A stretch of 64,000 bases of DNA from SIG622 sp045600125. Lineage in GTDB: Bacteria; Bacillota; Clostridia; Oscillospirales; CAG-382. The stretch lies in contig JAZRXH010000155.1 in NCBI GenBank assembly GCA_045600125.1, positions 19,864 to 83,863 on the forward strand, in the 5' to 3' direction. This document shows, piece after piece, positions 9,752 to 17,119 of the stretch. Position 1 is the first letter of the stretch. Each line of letters starts with the position of its first letter. The position numbers and the translations under genes were made by a program. Under the pieces are notes generated by a model. It was not told the origin of the DNA. It saw only the letters and a list, made by a program, of their open reading frames with translations, and searched no databases.

Positions 9752-9780
9752 TTGACAAAGAAAAGGGTAAGTGCTATAAT
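9752..9780 (+). promoter_or_regulatory. Promoter of rplJ-rplL
   Basis: Consensus TTGACA (9752-9757), 17-bp spacer, TATAAT (9775-9780). Transcription would start near 9787, immediately before the L10 leader. Confidence 0.92.
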
Positions 9781-9787
9781 TCATATG

Positions 9788-9914
9788 TTGACCTAAGAAA
9801 GCAGGTTGCGAACAGCTCTAACGGTTCGGAATTCGGACCGCCTGCCGAGGAATGCATTGACAGAAGTGTTATTATGCTCCGAACTGTTTCTATGGTTTCG
9901 GAGCTTTTCTTTTT
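9788..9914 (+). promoter_or_regulatory. Ribosomal protein L10 leader with attenuator
   Basis: The leader contains GCAGGTTGCG pairing with CCTGCCGAGG, the conserved part of Firmicutes L10 leaders that mimics the L10(L12)4 binding site of 23S rRNA. It ends in an intrinsic terminator: GCTCCGAA (9876-9883) pairs with TTCGGAGC (9897-9904) and is followed by TTTTCTTTTT. Excess L10 complex would bind and favour termination before rplJ. Confidence 0.85.
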
Positions 9915-9986
9915 GCCATGCCTCATTGGTCGATAACCGTCCGCATAATTCGGACAATCGAAATAATACAGGAGGTGTAACGAAAG

Positions 9987-10511
9987 ATGCCCAGCTCAAA
10001 GATTCTTGAACAGAAGCAGGAAATGCTGAACGGTCTTATTGAAAAGATCAAGGCAGCCGAAAGCATGGTTCTTGTTGATTATTGCGGCATTACCGTCGAG
10101 GATGACACAAAGCTCCGTAAGTCTCTTCGTGAAGCAGGTGTTGATTACTCCGTAATCAAGAACACCTACATCAAGAAGGCTTGTGATGCTATCGGAATCG
10201 AAGGTTTCGACGCAGCGCTCAACGGAATGTCGGCTCTTGCTATCAGCTCTGACCCCGTCGCTCCCGCAAAGGTTCTCTGCAAGTTCGCAGAAGGCAATGA
10301 GAAGTTTAACGTAAAGGCAGGCTTCATCGACGGCAGAGTCATCGATACGAAGGAAGTTGAAGCTCTCGCAGCGATTCCGTCCAAGGAAGGACTCCTTTGC
10401 AAGATGCTCGGTTCCATGCAGTCTTCTCTTTATGGTCTTGCTATCGCTCTTCAGGCGATCGTGGACAAGAGCGGCGAAGCTCCCGCAGCGGAAGCTCCCG
10501 CAGAAGCGTAA
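9987..10511 (+). CDS. rplJ: 50S ribosomal protein L10
   Basis: A 174-residue L10 of normal length. The N-terminal helix (LNGLIEKIKAAESMVLVDYCG) and the block of residues about 30-60 match bacterial L10; the Ala/Glu/Pro-rich tail is typical. L10 is the base of the L7/L12 stalk and binds 23S rRNA with L11. An AGGAGGTG ribosome-binding site lies 9 bp before ATG 9987. It is the first gene of a two-gene operon with rplL; rplK and rplA are not upstream in this window. Confidence 0.97.
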   Translation: MPSSKILEQKQEMLNGLIEKIKAAESMVLVDYCGITVEDDTKLRKSLREAGVDYSVIKNTYIKKACDAIGIEGFDAALNGMSALAISSDPVAPAKVLCKFAEGNEKFNVKAGFIDGRVIDTKEVEALAAIPSKEGLLCKMLGSMQSSLYGLAIALQAIVDKSGEAPAAEAPAEA

Positions 10512-10629
10512 ATACTTTTACGCACAGTAATAGCTTGCCTGCGGCTTAATGCAGGAAACAAAAACGGTAAAACCGTACATTTTATGGTGCAAAGCACCGA
10601 CTATATTATGAATTTGGAGGAATACTAAA

Positions 10630-11007
10630 ATGGCAAACGAAAAGTCTCTTGCTATCCTTGAAGAAATCAAGGCTCTTACTATTCTTGAACTCGCAGACCT
10701 CGTAAAGGCAATCGAAGAAGAATTCGGCGTATCCGCAGCTCCCGTAGCTGTAGCAGCCGCTCCCGGCGCAGCAGCAGCTGCAGCTGTTGAAGAGCAGACT
10801 GAATTCAACGTAGAGCTCACCGAAGCAGGCGCTTCCAAGCTCAACGTTATCAAGGTCGTTCGTGAAATCACCGGTCTTGGCCTTAAGGAAGCGAAGGATC
10901 TCGTAGAGTCCGCTCCTAAGGTAATCAAGGAAGGCGTTTCCAAGGAAGACGCAGAAGCTCTCAAGACTCAGCTCGAGGGCGCAGGCGCAAAGGTTACCAT
11001 CAAGTAA
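10630..11007 (+). CDS. rplL: 50S ribosomal protein L7/L12
   Basis: 125 residues, normal for L7/L12. The N-terminal dimerisation helices (residues 1-33) are followed by an Ala-rich hinge (about 35-55) and the C-terminal factor-binding domain with LGLKEAKDLVE. It forms the mobile stalk that recruits translation GTPases. It lies 118 bp after rplJ, with GGAGG eight bases before its ATG, and ends at a strong terminator. Codon use is strongly biased, as expected for a very highly expressed gene. Confidence 0.98.
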   Translation: MANEKSLAILEEIKALTILELADLVKAIEEEFGVSAAPVAVAAAPGAAAAAAVEEQTEFNVELTEAGASKLNVIKVVREITGLGLKEAKDLVESAPKVIKEGVSKEDAEALKTQLEGAGAKVTIK

Positions 11008-11032
11008 TTATTGCTCTGAAAAAAAGAGAAAG

Positions 11033-11061
11033 CACCGTCGCGGTTTTGCGGCGGTGTTTTT
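11033..11061. terminator. Terminator of rplJ-rplL, usable in both directions
   Basis: CACCGTCGC (11033-11041) pairs with GCGGCGGTG (11048-11056) around a GGTTTT loop, with five T after it. On the opposite strand the same hairpin is followed by a long T-rich run, so it can also stop transcription from the convergent amidase gene. Confidence 0.93.
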
Positions 11062-11118
11062 GCTTTTACATGGACAAGGGTTTGTTTGCCGTATATGGCG
11101 AGGTGATTGTTGTCGCTT

Positions 11119-11230
11119 CATCCGGCAAAGCACGTACTTTCTTTGCACTGCATCCGGCAAAGCACGGACTTTCGTTGCTCTTCATCCGGCAAAGCACGGA
11201 CTTGTCTGCGCTGCATTCGGCAAAGGGATG
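11119..11230. repeat. 32-bp tandem repeat, about 3.4 copies
   Basis: The unit begins CATCCGGCAAAGCACG. Copies start at 11119, 11151, 11183 and 11214, the last shortened and degenerate (CATTCGGCAAAGG). Unit length is 32, 32 and 31 bp. The variable half of each unit is also related between copies, so this is a minisatellite and not a repeat-spacer array. It lies between the rplL terminator and the 3' end of the amidase gene. Short frames across it are not convincing. Confidence 0.88.
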
Positions 11231-11233
11231 GGG

Positions 11234-11986
11234 TTATTTTGTCGCAACATAAGGGGCGAAGGCGAAGCCCAGCGTACCGTTATATTCCACCACGTACCAG
11301 GAGCCGGACTTGCAGAAGACCCGCAGCTGTGCCCCTTTGGGCGCCTGCGCGATGACGTTGGCGTTGGTCGTCGGTCTCTCCCGGATGTTCAGTCTGCCCT
11401 CGTCGGTGATGACGATGCCGGTGGTGTATTCGTAGCCCTCGTTGGGGGTGACGAAAAGAAGTCCGAAGTGCTCAGAAAGGCCCTGCACGAGATTCCGGGC
11501 AATGGCGTCGATGTTGCCCCGTATCCAGTCGGCATCCTCCGGGTTGTCGTGGTAGGCAATCTCCACAAGGACGGTGGGCGCTTTGGTACGGGTCACCTCT
11601 GCAAGTCCGGTGGTGGGCATGATCTTCACCAGCTCGGGGTCGGGGTATATATTCTGAAAATTATCCGCAAGGGTAGAGGCGGCTTCCTTGCCCACAAGGC
11701 TTCTCGTATAGTAGTAGAAGTCGGCGCCCCGCAATTTTCCCGCTATGTTCTCGGGCGATGCGTTGGAGTGTAGCGCAAGGTGCAGGTCGTAGTTCCCCGC
11801 ATTGGACTGCGCAATGGAGTTCGACACATTCTTCTGCGGATCGTTACGCACAAAATCAATGCCGGTGGCGTACAGATACGGCTCCATGGCGTCGGCGATG
11901 AGGTTCATGTAGTATTCCTCACTTTTATCGTCGCCGTTATAGATGTTGTATTCCTGCGTTGAGGGTGAAAGATAGATCGACGGCAT
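11234..11986 (-). CDS. N-acetylmuramoyl-L-alanine amidase (Amidase_3) with C-terminal SH3 domain
   Basis: The 250-residue protein has an Amidase_3 catalytic domain (about 1-175) and a bacterial SH3 domain (about 185-250, GRLNIRERPTTNANVI through WYVVEYNG). DLHLALHSNAS supplies metal-ligand candidate His73, and TVLVEIAYHDN the catalytic Glu142. The first metal-binding motif, usually DPGHGG, is replaced by YLSPSTQE, as in a clostridial subfamily I recognise. It cleaves the bond between muramic acid and the stem peptide. No signal peptide is present, so export would need a holin, lysis or another route. An AAAGGAGG ribosome-binding site precedes ATG 11986. It probably shares a transcript with the two genes upstream on the minus strand. 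Confidence 0.87.
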   Translation of the reverse strand: MPSIYLSPSTQEYNIYNGDDKSEEYYMNLIADAMEPYLYATGIDFVRNDPQKNVSNSIAQSNAGNYDLHLALHSNASPENIAGKLRGADFYYYTRSLVGKEAASTLADNFQNIYPDPELVKIMPTTGLAEVTRTKAPTVLVEIAYHDNPEDADWIRGNIDAIARNLVQGLSEHFGLLFVTPNEGYEYTTGIVITDEGRLNIRERPTTNANVIAQAPKGAQLRVFCKSGSWYVVEYNGTLGFAFAPYVATK

Positions 11987-12060
11987 AAAAAATACCTCCT
12001 TTTCCGGTTACTAAAGTGTATGCCGGAAAGGAGGCAGTTGTTCCGCTTTTATTAAGGTTT

Positions 12061-13068
12061 TCAGATAAAATGGATCACAAAGCGAAGACCGTTTTCGTCT
12101 TTTCTCTTTTTTACAACGAAGCGGGAAAGAGCAGAGGCGAGAAGCTCCAGATTCTCTTCGTTTGCCCTCGAGGCGTAGACGTTCAGGATGTTTTCGCCGT
12201 AGGAGGCTTCCTTCGGAACGACCTCGATGCCAAAGCGGCGCACGGCGATGCCGATGTAGTCCCTGAAAATCTCCCGAAGCTCTTCTTCGCTGCTGCTTGA
12301 GAGCTCGTCCAGAATATCCATTGCTTTTGCTTTTTCGGGGAAGAAGCCGGGGCACCGATAAAAGGCTGCGTACAGCATCGAAAGGACGACGGCATTTACA
12401 AGCGTGGAGGTAAATACGATGCGTTTTCCTTCCCGAAGGGCTCCTCGCTCGGTGACAATGGGGAGAATATCGGAGAAGGTCATCTTTTCGAGGAAGGCGC
12501 ATTCACAGCACAGCATCTCGCTCATCTCACAGACTGCCCTGAAGCTCTCGTTGCCGGAAAGCCGGAAGAACGCCTTGGTATTGACCGCCGTGTCAAAGGT
12601 GTGGGTATAGATATTCGAGAAATTGTAATCGCCCTTCAGTTTTCCGCCGAAGTCCGAGCCGAATTCCTTTTTGCCGTAGCAGAAGTGCTCGACGTTGTAG
12701 AAATTCATCCGGGTGCGGGCGAGGGCTCTCGTGCTTTCGATGACGCCGAGACGCCACTCGTCGAAAAGGCGCTTTTCTTTTATGGCGGCGATGATCTCCG
12801 GGATCTTCGTCAGTTCAAAGCGGGAGTCGAGGATCATGAAGATGTTCTTCAGCATCACCCGGGCGCTTTCCTCTTTGATATAGCCTTTTCCGCAAAGCTC
12901 TGCCGCCTCGCTGATCATCCGGTGCAGTTCGGCGTCGGTGTATTCCAGTTCCTTTTCGGAAAGAACGCCTTTTTTCTTGGCAAGAAGCGTCACCGAAAAG
13001 AACAGATTATCCGCATCGACCTCTTCCGGCTTTATCGGAAAGTATTTTTCAATCTCTATTTTCCTCAC
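12061..13068 (-). CDS. Conserved-looking protein of unknown function, partner of the gene at 13088
   Basis: I do not recognise this gene. From the proposed GTG at 13068 it encodes about 335 residues, mostly helical, with a Cys-rich patch (MSEMLCCECAF) in the middle and no signal peptide or clear membrane segment. The start is uncertain: GTG 13068 follows AGAGAGG with short spacing, TTG 13095 would overlap the upstream gene, and the frame is open to 13257 inside that gene. It lies 19 bp after the gene at 13088 and before the amidase. The close packing suggests translational coupling and a shared job. Confidence 0.7.
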   Translation of the reverse strand: MRKIEIEKYFPIKPEEVDADNLFFSVTLLAKKKGVLSEKELEYTDAELHRMISEAAELCGKGYIKEESARVMLKNIFMILDSRFELTKIPEIIAAIKEKRLFDEWRLGVIESTRALARTRMNFYNVEHFCYGKKEFGSDFGGKLKGDYNFSNIYTHTFDTAVNTKAFFRLSGNESFRAVCEMSEMLCCECAFLEKMTFSDILPIVTERGALREGKRIVFTSTLVNAVVLSMLYAAFYRCPGFFPEKAKAMDILDELSSSSEEELREIFRDYIGIAVRRFGIEVVPKEASYGENILNVYASRANEENLELLASALSRFVVKKRKDENGLRFVIHFI

Positions 13069-13087
13069 CGCCTCTCTTTGCGGCGCA

Positions 13088-13786
13088 TCATTCAAGCTCG
13101 CCGCCGCACATATCCTCGTATACGTAGAACAGCAGATCCGCCGTATCCTTGAGGCTGTGACCGGGCTGTATCTTCTTTTCACGGTATTCGAGGTATTCGT
13201 CGATCTCCGCACCGAAGCGTCTTTCCAGCGCCGCATAGAAGAGATACGCCGCCTCAATCACCGTGTTGTCGTCCACGTGACCCTCCCGATGGATGAACAG
13301 GTCGATCTCGATGTCGTCGAGGATCTGCTTGAGCTCCGCATCGAAGTCCTCGGTTTTGTTGAAGCCGAGGAACTTCCGTATTTCGGGATCGACGCCGGGG
13401 GCGTATTCGTCGATCTTTTCGTGAATGGCTGCCTTGATGACCGATAACTGCTCGATCATGCTGTAATCCACATTGCCGCCTTTGTAGCGGTCGGTATCGA
13501 CCTGCAGAATGGAGCAGGCACGGATCGCCTCGGTGATCATTTCCTCGTTGATGAAAAGACCGTAAAAATCGGCGGTCTCGGAAATGCTCTCGGCGATGTC
13601 TCTCGACTCATAGTCGGAGAGGGGATAGCCGTACCGCTCGGAGATGGCGCTGAGCTGTTTTTCGGGGATCACGAGAGCGATCTCCTCGCCCTTGTGGTTC
13701 TTGAAGGTCAGAGAGTTCTCCCCGTTTTCAGCGGGCAGAGCGTCGGAGAATATGCTGAAAGCTTGTTCTTTTTTGTTATCACTCAT
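13088..13786 (-). CDS. Unrecognised soluble protein, first of a coupled pair
   Basis: A 232-residue acidic, mainly helical protein with no signal peptide. Readable blocks are an N-terminal segment on a beta-rich pattern (SLTFKNHKGEEIALVIP), a helical middle containing FYGLFINEEMITEAIRAC, and a C-terminal segment with EAAYLFYAALERRFG. I cannot assign a family with confidence. ATG 13786 was chosen because AAAGGA lies 11 bp upstream; an upstream in-frame extension to 13864 looks non-coding. It is directly followed by the gene ending at 12061. Confidence 0.75.
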   Translation of the reverse strand: MSDNKKEQAFSIFSDALPAENGENSLTFKNHKGEEIALVIPEKQLSAISERYGYPLSDYESRDIAESISETADFYGLFINEEMITEAIRACSILQVDTDRYKGGNVDYSMIEQLSVIKAAIHEKIDEYAPGVDPEIRKFLGFNKTEDFDAELKQILDDIEIDLFIHREGHVDDNTVIEAAYLFYAALERRFGAEIDEYLEYREKKIQPGHSLKDTADLLFYVYEDMCGGELE

Positions 13787-13944
13787 AGAAAGACCGTTCC
13801 TTTCCGAAAAACAAAAGGTGCAAAGGACACCTGTTCCCATAAAAAGCATTTCCCGACACCGCACCCGAAGACAGGGGCACGGTATCGGAAAAGCCGTCGT
13901 TTCTTTGCTTTTTGCCGCCGCTTATTTTGGCAGCGGATCATTCA

Positions 13945-14898
13945 TTAAAAGCCGAGCATAGCGGCGCCGACGATACCGGCGTCGTTGCCGAGGGTCGCAA
14001 CACGGAGCTCGGTTCTCTTGCGGTTCTTCTGTGCATGGCCGTATTCTTCGCCGGCGATGAACTCACGGAGAGGAGCGAGAAGGGTTTCGCCTTCCTTGCA
14101 GATGCCGCCGCCGATGACGAGGACTTCCGGCTGGAAGATGTTGATCATATTGACAAGACCGACGCCGAGGTAGTGGATGTACTTGTCAACGACTTCCTTG
14201 CCTGCCTTGTCGCCTGCACGCATGGCGTCGAAAGCGGTCTTGCCGGTGACGCCGTCAAGGCTTCCGGCGATCTTCCAGAGAGCGCTGTCCTTGTCTTCCT
14301 TCATCTTTTCCTTGGTCATGTTGATAAGACCCGTTGCCGAGGAGTATGCCTCCCAGCAGCCGCATCTTCCGCAGGAGCAGGGAGCGCCGTCTGCTTCGAT
14401 GACAACGTGACCGAGCTCGCCGCCCGCATAGTTGAAGCCGGAATATACCTTTCTGTCGATGATGATACCGCCGCCGACACCGGTGCCGAGGGTGATCATC
14501 ACGGAGTTATTGCAGCCCTTGGAGGCGCCCATTTCCGCTTCGCCCTTGGCGGCGGCATTGGCGTCGTTCTCTACGTAAACTTTCCTGATACCCGAGAATT
14601 CGGTGAGCTTGTCGGCGAGAGGGTAGTTTGCAAAGGGAAGGTTGTTGGCGTAAAGCACGTAGCCTCTGTCGTGGTCTGCCGTGCCGGGAGTAGCGATGCC
14701 CGCATACTCAACATCGGATACCGAAATGCCCTGTTCCTTGCAGAGCTTCTTGCAAAGCTCGCCCATGTCCTTTATGATCTCGTCGGCTTCTCTCTGCGCA
14801 TTTGTGGGTACACTGCCCTTGCGAAGGATCTCACCCTTTTCATTGACGATACCGATGGCGATATTGGTTCCGCCAAGGTCAACACCGATGTAATACAT
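13945..14898 (-). CDS. glcK: ROK-family glucokinase
   Basis: The 317-residue protein begins YYIGVDLGGTNIAIG, the phosphate-binding loop of ROK kinases. It has the acidic sugar-binding block VENDANAAA, the ATP-site loop GTGVGGG, and the ROK zinc motif with CSCGRCGCWE after ELGH. It phosphorylates glucose to glucose-6-phosphate with ATP. GGAGGAA lies 8 bp before ATG 14898; the extension to 14925 is rejected. Its neighbour hprK belongs to the same carbon-metabolism theme, but the lipoprotein gene with its own promoter lies between. Specificity for glucose over other hexoses is inferred from overall similarity. Confidence 0.92.
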   Translation of the reverse strand: MYYIGVDLGGTNIAIGIVNEKGEILRKGSVPTNAQREADEIIKDMGELCKKLCKEQGISVSDVEYAGIATPGTADHDRGYVLYANNLPFANYPLADKLTEFSGIRKVYVENDANAAAKGEAEMGASKGCNNSVMITLGTGVGGGIIIDRKVYSGFNYAGGELGHVVIEADGAPCSCGRCGCWEAYSSATGLINMTKEKMKEDKDSALWKIAGSLDGVTGKTAFDAMRAGDKAGKEVVDKYIHYLGVGLVNMINIFQPEVLVIGGGICKEGETLLAPLREFIAGEEYGHAQKNRKRTELRVATLGNDAGIVGAAMLGF

Positions 14899-15002
14899 AA
14901 ACCTATTCCTCCACTTCCGCCGCATTTTTCTTTTGCGGCAAAATTAAATTTTGAAATATAATGACGGGGATTTTTCCCGTTATTTCCGCTCCGAACGGCT
15001 TT

Positions 15003-15644
15003 TTACTTTATGACCGTTACTTTTGCTCCGAACTCTTTGAAAGCCTCTTCCACCGCTTCTTTTCCGGATGCGTCAAAGCCGTCGTACAGAATGAAGCAGC
15101 CGTTGGCGCTGACCGAGTCATCCTCGCCCGGCGCAAAGGTCACCATGCAGGAAACATCGTCAAAAACATACAGATAAATGAACGGCTTTTCACCCGTAAG
15201 ACCTGCGGCATCAAAGGTGTATCCCGCCGACGCCACCGAGGAAGCCGCCAGAACATTGGCGCCGCCCCGTGCATTGATCTGGGTGGGGATCGCCTGCACG
15301 ACCTTCTTTTCGGTGAGGTCGATAAGCTCCTCGGAAAATCCGGAGACGTTTCCGCCGAGCGCCATATACAGCAGCGTTTCCGGAAAATCGCCAAGGCAGT
15401 ATACGGCTTTTGGACTACTGTGTCTGTTTTTGCCCACTTTTTCGAGAATCTCCGCAAGATCAGCACTTGCCGTATAGCTCTTTAAGTAATCTTCATTGGA
15501 AACGATCTCATCCATCAGCGAGATGACGGCAAGACCTCTGTCGTAAAGGAGAGCGTCGTCCGCTTTGCCGCCCTTACTTTCGCAGCCCGAAAGGACGAGG
15601 CAGGCGAGCATAAGCGAAAGAAGCATCGCACATAGCTTTTTCAT
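15003..15644 (-). CDS. Putative lipoprotein, possibly DUF4358 family
   Basis: A 213-residue protein with a lipoprotein signal peptide: MKKLC, a Leu-rich core and the lipobox LVLSGC, cysteine at about residue 21. The mature part contains SLMDEIVSNEDYLKSY and PKAVYCLG, which resemble DUF4358 lipoproteins of Clostridia. Its function is unknown. ATG 15644 was chosen for the signal peptide; the frame upstream overlaps the promoter. It has its own promoter at 15688-15716. Confidence 0.75.
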   Translation of the reverse strand: MKKLCAMLLSLMLACLVLSGCESKGGKADDALLYDRGLAVISLMDEIVSNEDYLKSYTASADLAEILEKVGKNRHSSPKAVYCLGDFPETLLYMALGGNVSGFSEELIDLTEKKVVQAIPTQINARGGANVLAASSVASAGYTFDAAGLTGEKPFIYLYVFDDVSCMVTFAPGEDDSVSANGCFILYDGFDASGKEAVEEAFKEFGAKVTVIK

Positions 15645-15687
15645 ATTATCAGGTTCCTTTCGAGATAAACAAAACTCTATCATAAGC

Positions 15688-15716
15688 ATTATAAAGCAAA
15701 ACGGTGCATTTGTCAA
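15688..15716 (-). promoter_or_regulatory. Promoter of the lipoprotein gene
   Basis: On the minus strand, TTGACA (15711-15716), 17-bp spacer, TATAAT (15688-15693), 44 bp before the ATG. Confidence 0.9.
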
Positions 15717-15834
15717 GGTGTTACACGGTTTTGCTGCTTTTTCGGATTTTGCCGGTCATGCGGAGACCGGAGCAGGGGATACCCGAATCGGTTTGACCCG
15801 GGTATTGGATAGAGGCAGTCCTGCCAATGCCGCT

Positions 15835-16797
15835 TTACCGGTTTACGTCGGTTTCGTCCATCATTCCCATCAGGCGCTTGTTGAATTCCTCGGCGGTGTT
15901 GTAGCCCATCTTCTTCTGACGGTTGTTCATTGCCGCAATTTCGATGATGATCGAGAGGTTTCTGCCGGGACGGACCGGGACGGTGATGGAGGGCACGTTG
16001 ATGCCCATGATCTCACAGTATTCGGTATCCATGCCCACACGCTCGTAGAACTTGCCCTGCTGCCAGAGCTCCAGATTTACCACGAGGTCGATCTTTTCGG
16101 TGAGCTTTACGGCGCTCATACCGAAGATACGCCGCACGTCCACGATACCGATGCCCCGAAGCTCGATGTAGTGACGGATCAGCTCCGGCGCACTGCCGAC
16201 GAGGGTCTTGGAGGATACTTTTTTGATCTCCACCGCATCGTCTGCGATAAGCCGATGCCCCCGCTTTACAAGCTCGATGGCGGTCTCGCTCTTACCGACG
16301 CCGCTGTCGCCGAGGATGAGGACACCTTCGCCGAGTACCTCTACCAGTACGCCGTGGCGGGTTATCCTCGGAGCAAGCTGTACGTTGAGATAAGCAATGA
16401 GGTTCGCCATGAATGCCGAGGTGCCTTCGGCACAGCCGAGAAGCGGGATGCCGTATTTTGCGCAAAGCTCGCGGAATTCCGGGAATATTTCGAGATTCGA
16501 GGAGAATATCACCGCCGCCGCACCGTGGAAAAGAAAATCGTCGATGCTCTTTTTCCGCTTTTCCGCATCAAGGCTTGACAGATAGTTGAATTCCATCTTG
16601 CCGATGATCTGGATGCGTCCCGGCTCGTAATGGTCGAAGAATCCGCACAGCGGGAGACCCGGACGGTTCACGTCGGATCTTTCGATCAGAATCTCCTCGG
16701 CTGGCTTCGGAAGATAGACCTCCCGCAGAGCACACTCTTTGATGACACTGCTGAGGGCGACCGTGTATTTTTCATTTCCCGTAACGTCCATATCCAT
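15835..16797 (-). CDS. hprK: HPr kinase/phosphorylase
   Basis: The 320-residue protein has the HprK N-terminal domain (1-130) and a kinase domain with catalytic His in RHGVLVEV, the P-loop GDSGVGKS (about 163-170) and ELRGIGIVDVRRIFG, the HprK signature. It phosphorylates Ser46 of HPr when glycolytic intermediates are high and reverses this when phosphate is high, controlling carbon catabolite repression. ATG 16797 is preceded by AAAGGAAG; the extension to 16902 overlaps the promoter. ptsH is not in this window. Confidence 0.97.
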   Translation of the reverse strand: MDMDVTGNEKYTVALSSVIKECALREVYLPKPAEEILIERSDVNRPGLPLCGFFDHYEPGRIQIIGKMEFNYLSSLDAEKRKKSIDDFLFHGAAAVIFSSNLEIFPEFRELCAKYGIPLLGCAEGTSAFMANLIAYLNVQLAPRITRHGVLVEVLGEGVLILGDSGVGKSETAIELVKRGHRLIADDAVEIKKVSSKTLVGSAPELIRHYIELRGIGIVDVRRIFGMSAVKLTEKIDLVVNLELWQQGKFYERVGMDTEYCEIMGINVPSITVPVRPGRNLSIIIEIAAMNNRQKKMGYNTAEEFNKRLMGMMDETDVNR

Positions 16798-16873
16798 ACA
16801 GCAAAACTTCCTTTCAATCCTATTCAATCCTATTCGTGCGCAGAGGAGCCAAAGGTGCCCCATATCCTTACCC

Positions 16874-16902
16874 AGTATACCATATCCCGCCTTTTTTTGC
16901 AA
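16874..16902 (-). promoter_or_regulatory. Promoter of hprK
   Basis: On the minus strand, TTGCAA (16897-16902), 17-bp spacer, TATACT (16874-16879). Confidence 0.85.
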
Positions 16903-17013
16903 GGGAAAATGAGGAAAAAGAAGAAAAAGAAGAAAAAGAGGAAATAAAACGGGTCGCCCGATGCGCTTATTGAAGCTCTCTGTATCCCGGCGGTTGATTT
17001 TTGCCTTTTCCGG

Positions 17014-17042
17014 TTGACAAGCGCCGCAGCCTGCGGTATACT
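17014..17042 (+). promoter_or_regulatory. Promoter of the GH gene at 17120
   Basis: TTGACA (17014-17019), 17-bp spacer, TATACT (17037-17042), 77 bp before the ATG. Confidence 0.9.
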
Positions 17043-17119
17043 ACCGATAACGGATCGGCGAAGGGGGGGAGCCCGAACGCCGGAAAAACTTTTCTGAAAG
17101 TCTAAAAGGAAAGAACAAA

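Larger units (their letters stand above)
16798..17119. other. Divergent promoter region hprK / glycoside hydrolase, with purine repeat
   Basis: This 322-bp region holds one promoter for each flanking gene and no gene of its own. Between them, 16911-16945 is an all-purine stretch built from GAAAAAGAA-like units on the plus strand. Confidence 0.7.

Noticed and set aside
11119..11230. CRISPR array
   Set aside because: The would-be spacers are only about 11-16 bp and are similar to each other; no cas genes are nearby.
11046..11252. Short frames over the 32-bp tandem repeat
   Set aside because: All three rightward frames give repeats of unrelated short peptides; this reflects the DNA repeat and not a protein.
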